The translations under genes and the position numbers were made by a program. From the NCBI GenBank assembly GCA_002293425.1, contig DBDE01000016.1, positions 4,064-10,009 of the forward strand: a DNA stretch of 5,946 bases. Reading direction: 5' to 3'. The notes beneath the pieces are model-generated. The model searched no databases and was not told where the DNA came from. It worked only from the letters and a program-made list of their open reading frames with translations. Below, one piece after another: positions 1 to 5,202 of the stretch. The stretch is from Alistipes sp. UBA940 (GTDB lineage: Bacteria; Bacteroidota; Bacteroidia; Bacteroidales; Rikenellaceae). The stretch's first letter is position 1; each line of letters starts with the position of its first letter.

Positions 1-159
1 AAGACCGAGATGGAACGATACCGCCAATGCACCTGGAATTGGCAGAGGGAGGGGTTGGTGGAACAACACGCCGTCAAAGGTGAACTCTTCTATGTCTGGA
101 TAGTTGACCCGGACAAGCGATTCTCTCAATTCACCGTCGATATAATTGAACTGCCATGA
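1..159 (+). CDS. C-terminal end of an unrecognised protein (5' end outside window)
   Basis: Frame 1 is open from the first base to the TGA at 157-159, giving at least 52 residues of C-terminal sequence. The fragment has an aromatic stretch (ELFYVWIVDPDKRF) followed by alternating hydrophobic residues ending in DIIELP, which looks like beta-strands at the end of a small domain. The stop overlaps the next start as ATGA (156-159), the usual mark of translational coupling, which supports this frame being real. I do not recognise the family, and no function can be given from the tail alone. Confidence 0.6.
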   Translation, partial: KTEMERYRQCTWNWQREGLVEQHAVKGELFYVWIVDPDKRFSQFTVDIIELP

Positions 160-452
160 GAACTCGAAAATTCTGCCCGAAATGCGGGCGGCCTGTGCTA
201 AAGTCCCGGACCAAAGGTTATGCGTTCCAATGCTGTGCCTGTGACGAGGATTTATACCGCTTTGAGGTGTATCGCCTCAAAGACCTCCCAATCGTCCGAA
301 AGTTACAGCGGGCTACCTACTTCGACGAACTGACCGATCCGATACGCTTGCCGCTGGCGAGTGTCAAGAAACCGTACCGCGGGCCAAAACCCACATATCA
401 TCAAAAACGCAACGATCATGGAAGACAGAGAAATCCAAAGAACCATAATTAG
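156..452 (+). CDS. Small zinc-ribbon protein
   Basis: A 98-residue basic protein with a four-cysteine zinc-ribbon pattern at its N-terminus: C7-x2-C10 (FCPKCGRP) and C26-C-x-C29 (QCCACDEDLYRF), separated by about 15 residues. C27 is an extra cysteine. Such ribbons bind one zinc ion and usually mediate nucleic-acid or protein contact. The C-terminal half (residues 55-98) has no recognisable domain; its last 25 residues are rich in K, R, H, N and P and look disordered. The start is fixed by the ATGA overlap with the preceding gene. The last 35 bases overlap the best start of the next gene. Short zinc-ribbon proteins of this type are, from memory, common in Bacteroidales conjugative elements; the specific role is unknown. 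Confidence 0.75.
   Translation: MRTRKFCPKCGRPVLKSRTKGYAFQCCACDEDLYRFEVYRLKDLPIVRKLQRATYFDELTDPIRLPLASVKKPYRGPKPTYHQKRNDHGRQRNPKNHN
260..282 (+). repeat. Perfect 8-bp inverted repeat inside the zinc-ribbon gene
   Basis: CTTTGAGG (260-267) and CCTCAAAG (275-282) are perfect reverse complements around the seven-base loop TGTATCG. It is inside coding sequence (residues F-E-V-Y-R-L-K-D). About one such structure is expected by chance in a window this long, so no role is claimed. Confidence 0.35.
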
Positions 453-615
453 CCGTTCGATCCTCGACGATTTCGGCTATGATTCCGATAAAATATCGGA
501 CGAAGACCTTGAGACTATCGCTACTGAATTGTTGGACTATTTCATTGAAGATGGCTTCAGGGATGCTTTGGAGTCCACGATGAGTAGCCTCGGAATCTCA
601 AAAAAGGAAGAATAA
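418..615 (+). CDS. Small acidic helical protein, unknown function
   Basis: A 65-residue protein if started at the ATG at 418, which is preceded by AACGATC, similar to the start contexts of other genes here. An in-frame GTG at 361 would add 19 residues but would put the extra part wholly inside the zinc-ribbon gene, so I prefer 418. The protein is strongly acidic, with predicted helices around SRSILDDFGYDSDKISDEDL and ELLDYFIEDGFRDALESTM, and ends in a charged KKEE tail. The pattern (short helix, Y-D-S-D-K-I-S-D-E-D-L turn, long helix) resembles small proteins I associate with Bacteroidales mobile elements, but I cannot name the family. The stop is one base from the next start, implying co-translation. 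Confidence 0.7.
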   Translation: MEDREIQRTIISRSILDDFGYDSDKISDEDLETIATELLDYFIEDGFRDALESTMSSLGISKKEE

Positions 616-616
616 T

Positions 617-886
617 ATGGAAAACAACCTCAGCACAATCGCCGCCGACTTCATCGAAGCCTACAATCGTGCCGACAGGAACGAGTTTACAGAACAGATG
701 AACCGTCTGGACAGCGCCCAACAACAGAGATTTGCAGAGCTTGTTTTCGCCTGGCTCAACAACTATGCGCATTCCCGTACAGATGAGTGCAATGAAGATA
801 GCGTCATGTTCGTCACGGAGTTGCACAACTTGTATTGCAAGACAACAGGGCGGGAATACTTCAAAGACCTGTTCCCGTTCATCTAA
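617..886 (+). CDS. Small acidic helical protein, unknown function
   Basis: An 89-residue, mostly alpha-helical acidic protein. Helices are likely at residues 4-20 (LSTIAADFIEAYNRAD), 22-53 (EFTEQMNRLDSAQQQRF onward through FAWLNNYAH) and 60-75. It ends in an aromatic stretch (REYFKDLFPFI). There is no signal peptide, membrane segment or metal motif; two cysteines (C58, C74) are isolated. The ATG follows the previous stop by one base, and the purine-rich AAGGAAG at 604-610, six bases upstream, is one of the few Shine-Dalgarno-like sites in the window. The overlapping frame that runs from about 732 to 1061 is rejected as a shadow. Function is not recognised. Confidence 0.75.
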   Translation: MENNLSTIAADFIEAYNRADRNEFTEQMNRLDSAQQQRFAELVFAWLNNYAHSRTDECNEDSVMFVTELHNLYCKTTGREYFKDLFPFI

Positions 887-903
887 CAAAACACGAAACG
901 AAT

Positions 904-1392
904 ATGAGCTGCTATATCACCACCCGCAGGCACTTCGATTCGATTGCCGCCGGTATGAAGGAATTATTGACACGCCGAGACTTCAGCCCACCCGACGAGG
1001 TACGAAAACACATCGCGCAAGTGGGATTAAACAGGGCATTCGCAGACATGAAGCGCGTTGACGAGTTGGTGGCACGGCTGGCCGACATACAGATTGTGTC
1101 CGTGTGCTACCGCTACCCCTCGGAGCGCGGCATACCTGTCGCCATCGCCGATCAGCGAGAGATAATGGGGCTTCCGTCCCGGCGACCGCTGACATTACAG
1201 CCCATCCCGTTATTCAAAGCCATCGACTGCGCCCTCTACCAGATCGACACATGGCAGGTCGAAAAGGATCACCCCCTCACTACCGATGAGCGTGACTGTT
1301 TGGATTTCTTCGATAGGTTCCGCGTCTACCTCACAAGATACATCGTAGAAAGACTACCGGCGTACACGAATGCCGCCTGGGAAATCATATAG
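904..1392 (+). CDS. Hypothetical protein, 162 residues
   Basis: The reading frame is open from 835, but the ATG at 904 is the likely start. It follows the previous stop by 17 bases and has the A-rich context ACACGAAACGAAT, identical over ACGAATATG to the start at 1417. The product begins MSCYITTRRHFDSI, has a helical middle (residues 30-62) leading into a strand with an aromatic-basic motif (IVSVCYRYPSERG, 64-76), a segment IDCALYQIDTW (107-117), and a long terminal helix (127-150). The N-terminal M-S-x-Y-I motif and the V-x-Y-R-Y motif recall small proteins I associate with Bacteroidales conjugative elements, but I know no function for them. It has no catalytic motif, signal peptide or membrane segment. 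Confidence 0.8.
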   Translation: MSCYITTRRHFDSIAAGMKELLTRRDFSPPDEVRKHIAQVGLNRAFADMKRVDELVARLADIQIVSVCYRYPSERGIPVAIADQREIMGLPSRRPLTLQPIPLFKAIDCALYQIDTWQVEKDHPLTTDERDCLDFFDRFRVYLTRYIVERLPAYTNAAWEII

Positions 1393-1416
1393 TAGAACTG
1401 ACTAAAGATTACGAAT

Positions 1417-2205
1417 ATGCAACCATACACCACAACAACCCGACAAAATTTTATCAGTCATAAGCAGTACGATATCAATGAATTGGACTTGTCGAAATAT
1501 GCCCATGTCGTATCTACGTTCAAGTCGTTGGGCGCACTCTTCGGAGTATCGACCGATGAGTGCATCGAAGCCTGTAAAGCTCTAAAAATACGCAACAGCA
1601 GTCTGATAGATATCGACTACTCTCCGCCGGGCAGTACATGGGGCGCTTTGCTGGAAGACAAAGCTGCCCAAAGGAGGGTAAAAGAGGGCAAGCGGGACGA
1701 ATACCGCATAGACAATTACTCTTCCTATGTGGTGACATACCAATATGCCAGTGTCGTCGAAGGCGAGATCATCCGCTATTTCCTCGAACAGAAATACCCG
1801 CACATTTTCTGTCACCCGGACTTCTTCCGCAAAAAGCGGGTGGAGGTGGACGGGCGTGAATTGCCGCTCTCTGAGTTCATCAGGGAATATGGAGATATGA
1901 CCATTTGTGAAGCGACACGAAGAGCCTCCGAATTTGCGACCATCGAGCGGGAGATCACCGCATCGAAATTCGTCATATACGCGACAAGGGGAGCCGACGA
2001 CTACGAAATATACCTCGAAACAGCATCGGGAAACCTTTATGTGCCGTTGAGAGCCATCGTGGAGAGGGATTTTTCTCTGGTCTATCAACGAATGAGGAGC
2101 TATTTCTCGTGGTACTGCAAAGACAAGCCCCAACAATTAAGGGAAGCCCTCGCCCCTTTGGACTCCCCGGAGGCGGCATTGCTGAAACAACTATTACTAA
2201 TCTGA
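1417..2205 (+). CDS. Hypothetical protein, 262 residues
   Basis: Unrecognised soluble protein starting at an ATG preceded by GATTACGAAT, 24 bases after the previous stop. Visible parts are an N-terminal region with N-E-L-D-L-S-K-Y-A (21-29); a helical segment with LGALFGVSTDECIEACKAL (38-56) that resembles a small helix-turn-helix-like unit but is not convincing; a charged linker (82-98, DKAAQRRVKEGKRDEYR); an aromatic core (100-140) with the motif YPHIFCHPDFFRKKRVEVDG; and a C-terminal helical part ending in hydrophobic residues. Cysteines (C49, C53, C132, C164, C234) are not arranged as an obvious metal site. Seven bases separate its stop from the methyltransferase start, so the two are probably co-expressed and may act together. 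Confidence 0.8.
   Translation: MQPYTTTTRQNFISHKQYDINELDLSKYAHVVSTFKSLGALFGVSTDECIEACKALKIRNSSLIDIDYSPPGSTWGALLEDKAAQRRVKEGKRDEYRIDNYSSYVVTYQYASVVEGEIIRYFLEQKYPHIFCHPDFFRKKRVEVDGRELPLSEFIREYGDMTICEATRRASEFATIEREITASKFVIYATRGADDYEIYLETASGNLYVPLRAIVERDFSLVYQRMRSYFSWYCKDKPQQLREALAPLDSPEAALLKQLLLI
1641..1669 (+). repeat. Bulged inverted repeat inside a coding region
   Basis: GGGCGCTTTG (1641-1650) can pair with CAAAGC-T-GCCC (1659-1669): six base pairs, one bulged T at 1665, then four G/C pairs, around an eight-base loop. It lies within the 262-residue protein gene, is not followed by a T-run, and so is not a terminator. It may simply be chance; an effect on mRNA stability is possible but unproven. 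Confidence 0.35.
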
Positions 2206-2212
2206 TAACGAT

Positions 2213-2944
2213 ATGGATAAAATTGCAGTGCTGCGGCAATGTACCGTGGAGGGTACGATTGTCAAATTGCCGCCCGTTCAGTTGGATCGCAACCTCTATC
2301 TGGAGGTAAAAAAAGCCCTCGAACTCATCGGCGGAAAATGGAAGAGCGGAAAAACTCAGGGGTTCGTTTTCGAGCAGGACCCGACCGACCTGCTGGCTCA
2401 ACTTGCCGGAGGGGAAAACCGCAACCTGAAAAAAGAGTTTCAATTCTTCGAGACCCCGGCGGAATTGGCCGACCGACTCGTCGAACTTGCCGACATCGGG
2501 GACGGCGATACGATCCTCGAACCCAGCGCGGGCCAGGGCGCTATCGTGAAAGCCATTCACCGGAAATTCCCCGACCGAACTGTTTTTGGCTACGAGATGA
2601 TGGGCTTGAACCGGAGCTTCCTCGCTAAACTCGACAGTTTTTCCCTGCTCGGTTCGGACTTCCTGACCGAGTGCAGGGGCCACTTCGATGTTATCATCGC
2701 CAATCCTCCGTTCGCCAAAAACCAGGACATCGACCACATCCGCCACATGTACGACAGGCTCAATCCCGGCGGCAGGCTCGTTTCCATTGCATCTGTTCAT
2801 TGGCAGTCCGCAAGCGGAAAAAAGGAACAAGCGTTCCGAGAATGGTTGTCCGAGCGCAATGCCGTGATTATCCCCATCGAAGCGGGAACATTCAAAGATT
2901 CGGGGACAATGGTGGCGGCCAGTATCATCATAATCCGAAAATAA
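2213..2944 (+). CDS. N6-adenine-type DNA methyltransferase (orphan, compact)
   Basis: A 243-residue SAM-dependent methyltransferase predicted to methylate the exocyclic amino group of adenine in DNA. Motifs in order: motif X-like KKEFQFFETPAELADRL (73-89); motif I LEPSAGQGAIVKAI (102-115), the SAM-binding loop; an acidic residue at the end of strand 2 in GYE (E128); GSDF (147-150), motif III-like; catalytic motif IV IIANPPF (161-167); then LNPGGRLVSI (183-192) and GTFKDSGTMVA (225-235). The first ~70 residues carry a separate small module with LELIGGKWKSGKTQGFVF (36-53), common in phage and mobile-element methylases. There is no separate target-recognition domain: only about 75 residues follow motif IV. 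No restriction endonuclease lies in the window, so it acts as an orphan here. It may protect the element from host restriction or mark its DNA; that is inference. Confidence 0.92.
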   Translation: MDKIAVLRQCTVEGTIVKLPPVQLDRNLYLEVKKALELIGGKWKSGKTQGFVFEQDPTDLLAQLAGGENRNLKKEFQFFETPAELADRLVELADIGDGDTILEPSAGQGAIVKAIHRKFPDRTVFGYEMMGLNRSFLAKLDSFSLLGSDFLTECRGHFDVIIANPPFAKNQDIDHIRHMYDRLNPGGRLVSIASVHWQSASGKKEQAFREWLSERNAVIIPIEAGTFKDSGTMVAASIIIIRK

Positions 2945-2955
2945 GCCGGTCACTC

Positions 2956-3228
2956 ATGGAATATCCTGTTTATACGGGCGATGAAGCCCGCGATAAAGTG
3001 AACCACCTGCTCACAGAAGTCAGTCCGGGCAAATCACAATACCAACTCGGTGACCCCGCCGACAGATGTTGCGGGTACTTTCTCGACTCAGATCGGTGGG
3101 TTGCCTTCGACAACCGCACCGGCAACTGCTGGGTCGAGGTGTTTCGCAAAGAAAAGCTTTGCCTCAAATATTTGAAGATCAATGTGCCGTGCCGCGACCG
3201 ACGCAGAATTGAGAACAACCAAAAATAA
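2956..3228 (+). CDS. Small hypothetical protein, 90 residues
   Basis: The frame is open from far upstream inside the methyltransferase gene, but the first ATG after that gene's stop is at 2956, eleven bases on, giving a 90-residue protein. The middle has a probable beta-hairpin, DRWVAFDNRTGNCWVEVF (46-63), followed by a helix (KEKLCLKYLK). The pattern D-N-x-T-G-x-C-x-V-E-x-F is, from memory, frequent in small proteins of Bacteroidales mobile elements. It has five cysteines (C38, C39, C58, C69, C79), a high number for its size but not in a standard zinc pattern. The tail is basic (CRDRRRIENNQK). There is no Shine-Dalgarno site. Placement directly after the methyltransferase suggests joint expression; function unknown. 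Confidence 0.72.
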   Translation: MEYPVYTGDEARDKVNHLLTEVSPGKSQYQLGDPADRCCGYFLDSDRWVAFDNRTGNCWVEVFRKEKLCLKYLKINVPCRDRRRIENNQK

Positions 3229-3241
3229 TCACAAACAGAGT

Positions 3242-4351
3242 ATGGAAAAAACAATTTTAACAGTACGGAACGCCCACAGGGCTGTGACCGTGCGTAGCAT
3301 CACCGCCCCGGAATCGGGTGCGATAGCCTTTCGCCACAACGCCCACCGTATCGGGCCGATGCACCATGCGAGCATTGTGGGAGAGGGGCCGGACGAGATG
3401 ATCGTCTATGTCCGAGACTACAAGAATTGGGAGATCGTGGAGTTTCGTCCGGGGGTGACACTGGAGGAGTTCGACGAGTTGGCCACCCGCGCCTGGAGTT
3501 GGTCGTCTTTCGATCCCGAACGCCGGGGCGCGCTGGCGATCTCCGAACATGAGCAGCAACTCAACGGCGACCTCGAAGATATGCCGGAAGAGGAAAAGGA
3601 GCGATATATCGCAGGCTACAAGCAACACTTCTCGGCGTGGTTGTCCGCCCAATCCCGTTGCGCGAGTTCAGCGATCACCGGCGGCTCGGGCTTCAATGTC
3701 CGCCGTGCGGAAAAGGCGAACAACGTGGAGCATAAGCGGTACGGGGAGTTGATCGAGTGGCGCGGGAAGGCTCTGAGGGCCATCGCCAAACGAAAAGAGG
3801 CTGCCAAACCCGCCGAACAGGTGCAGGACGAGGCGTGGAAACGGCTCAGGTCCGATATAGAGAGCAGTGCCGCCACCATCATCGCCATCGACCGGGGTGA
3901 AGCGGGTTACTCTCGCGCATTATTTGTGAGCAGCATCTTCAACAAAGTCGCTACCCATGCGGGCCACGGCAGAGTCGAAATAGTCGAGAAAGCCGTAGCC
4001 TACATCCGGGAATTGAACGCTCAGGCCCCCAAGCCCATCATCACCGAGCGTCACAAGTTCTTCGGCCTTGCCGCCGTTGCCGCCGAGAACCGCAAAAAGA
4101 AGGAGGAGGTGGCGACCAAAGAGAGCGGCCAGACCACCTTCCCCGGCTGCCGCGTCGTCGAGAACACCGCTGAGGATCGTCTCCAGATATTCTTCGACGA
4201 GAAGCCGTCGGCGGAGATCATCGCTGTACTTAAAAGGAACGCCTTCAAGTGGGCACCGAGCAAGGGTGCGTGGCAGCGTCAGTTCACCAGCAACGCGGTG
4301 TGGGCATTCAACCGTTCGATTCTGCCTCTTCTTAACGCAAGTCAGGCATGA
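3242..4351 (+). CDS. Multidomain 'polyvalent'-type mobile-element protein
   Basis: A 369-residue protein. An in-frame ATG at 3182 lies inside the previous gene; I choose 3242, 13 bases after its stop. Domains: residues 1-75 form a beta-rich unit with VRSITAPESGAIAFRHNAH and MIVYVRDYKNWEIVEF; 76-125 is an acidic helical linker; 120-185 is a conserved-looking helical domain with ERYIAGYKQHFSAWLSAQ, SRCASSAITGGSGFNVRRAE and a following helix with EWRGKALRAI; 190-265 is helical; 308-358 is a C-terminal module with RLQIFFDEKPSAEIIAVLKR, FKWAPSKGAW and QRQFT. The ITG-x-S-x-F-N and F-x-W-x-P-x-x-G-A-W-Q-R motifs match, from memory, domains of large 'polyvalent' proteins of phages and conjugative elements, thought to enter the cell with DNA or to protect it. 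No catalytic site is evident. Its G+C is the highest in the window (60-65% in two hand-counted blocks). The stop overlaps the next start as ATGA. Confidence 0.82.
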   Translation: MEKTILTVRNAHRAVTVRSITAPESGAIAFRHNAHRIGPMHHASIVGEGPDEMIVYVRDYKNWEIVEFRPGVTLEEFDELATRAWSWSSFDPERRGALAISEHEQQLNGDLEDMPEEEKERYIAGYKQHFSAWLSAQSRCASSAITGGSGFNVRRAEKANNVEHKRYGELIEWRGKALRAIAKRKEAAKPAEQVQDEAWKRLRSDIESSAATIIAIDRGEAGYSRALFVSSIFNKVATHAGHGRVEIVEKAVAYIRELNAQAPKPIITERHKFFGLAAVAAENRKKKEEVATKESGQTTFPGCRVVENTAEDRLQIFFDEKPSAEIIAVLKRNAFKWAPSKGAWQRQFTSNAVWAFNRSILPLLNASQA

Positions 4352-5169
4352 AGTACGTCAAGGATTCACTCATCGAGATCAATCGCTCCTACCACAGTGA
4401 TTGGGGCGTAACGCTCTCCGATGTGGATATGGCAAACAAGTATGTCGGACACATCGAGCGAACCCGCTCCGACACTGTGCCGAAGGCGGGTGATCGTGTC
4501 CGATACACGACAAAGGAGGGCGACTATTACGGGAAAGCCCACATCGAATACAACAGGGATGGGGAGTGCAATATCTGCGAGAGACCTTATGTCCCGTTCA
4601 TCCGGTTCGATGGAGACAACGGCATCAAGTGCAGTGCCAGCGGTGGAACATGGGCGAATATCCCCTCCGACCACCTCGTCTACATTGGTCGGGAAGAAAA
4701 ATGCTTTTGTGACTGGGGGCATTGTGGAGCTCGTGGCAATGGTGCGGTTGAGTTCTCTGCCGAGGTGAGCATCTGGGAGTACATCCATCCCGAGCCTCTT
4801 TATGAGGATTACACCACCGAGAAATGGCGCAAGATGTACGTTTCCAAAGTGAGTGAACAGGACAGGGAGAGCCATGACGGTTATCTCTATCTGACACACG
4901 AGGCTTTGTCGAGCGAGGGTTGCACTATGGCTTTCCGCACCGAGAGCGAGTACAACCGGTTTTTGAGCACCTACAAGGCAAAGGTATTTCCCGGCAATTC
5001 CCCGAATCAATCGGTGGTGTTCTGTTACAGGGTGCAGCCACGAAGAGTCTCCCGGGAGCAATACGATGCTCTCCGTGGGCCTGTCATCTCTATTTACTGG
5101 AGCGGCTGGCTCCCGGCTAAGATCGAGTATGACGATGAGCAAAAAATGGCCGCCGTGTACTTCGTGTAG
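4348..5169 (+). CDS. Hypothetical protein with cysteine clusters, 273 residues
   Basis: The start is set by the ATGA overlap with the preceding gene (4348-4351), indicating translational coupling. The N-terminal part (30-112) contains a beta-rich unit, AGDRVRYTTKEGDYYGKAHI (47-66), with an SH3-like look, then C74-x2-C77 (CNIC) and an isolated C95. A second cluster, C119-x-C121-x4-C126 (KCFCDWGHC), includes H125. Together these could form a metal site. The C-terminal half (150-273) is alpha/beta, with TEKWRKMYVSKV, a segment around MAFRTESEYNRFLSTYKAKV, and a final WSGWLPAKIEYDDEQK. The length and style remind me of the DUF4121 family of Bacteroidales, but this is recall without a search and should be treated as a guess. 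Function unknown. Confidence 0.8.
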   Translation: MKYVKDSLIEINRSYHSDWGVTLSDVDMANKYVGHIERTRSDTVPKAGDRVRYTTKEGDYYGKAHIEYNRDGECNICERPYVPFIRFDGDNGIKCSASGGTWANIPSDHLVYIGREEKCFCDWGHCGARGNGAVEFSAEVSIWEYIHPEPLYEDYTTEKWRKMYVSKVSEQDRESHDGYLYLTHEALSSEGCTMAFRTESEYNRFLSTYKAKVFPGNSPNQSVVFCYRVQPRRVSREQYDALRGPVISIYWSGWLPAKIEYDDEQKMAAVYFV

Positions 5170-5202
5170 TCCTTCAGTCAAGCACAATAAAGCATAATCA
5201 AT
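5170..5202 (+). other. Largest intergenic gap (33 bases), A/T-rich
   Basis: This is the longest non-coding stretch in the window. It is A/T-rich near its end (AATAAAGCATAATCAAT) and holds the translation start context of the 204-residue gene. I see no hairpin followed by a T-run, and no match to the Bacteroidales promoter elements TTTG and TAnnTTTG, so readthrough from the gene upstream is likely. Confidence 0.5.

Noticed and set aside
835..903. Upstream extension of the 162-residue protein
   Set aside because: It would overlap the end of the preceding gene by 52 bases; the ATG at 904 has the recurring ACGAAT context and follows the preceding stop neatly.
1530..1580. Possible helix-turn-helix DNA-binding unit in the 262-residue protein (LGALFGVSTDECIEACKAL)
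   Set aside because: The helix-turn-helix pattern is only superficial: spacing and polar positions fit poorly and nothing else in the protein suggests a regulator.
1582..2136. 184-residue open frame on the minus strand
   Set aside because: Wholly antisense within the 262-residue gene, with no supporting start context or motif.
1973..2953. 326-residue open frame on the minus strand, longer than the methyltransferase gene opposite it
   Set aside because: The + strand frame holds clear methyltransferase motifs. The antisense product has no recognisable motif and spans a gene boundary; it is explained by codon bias that avoids antisense stops.
3182..3241. 20-residue N-terminal extension of the 369-residue protein
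   Set aside because: Lies mostly inside the 90-residue gene's 3' end; the ATG at 3242 follows that gene's stop by 13 bases and gives a plausible N-terminus.
4068..4085. Tandem 9-base repeat TTGCCGCCG x2
   Set aside because: It encodes the Ala-rich stretch LAAVAA in frame; too short and only two copies, so probably ordinary coding sequence.
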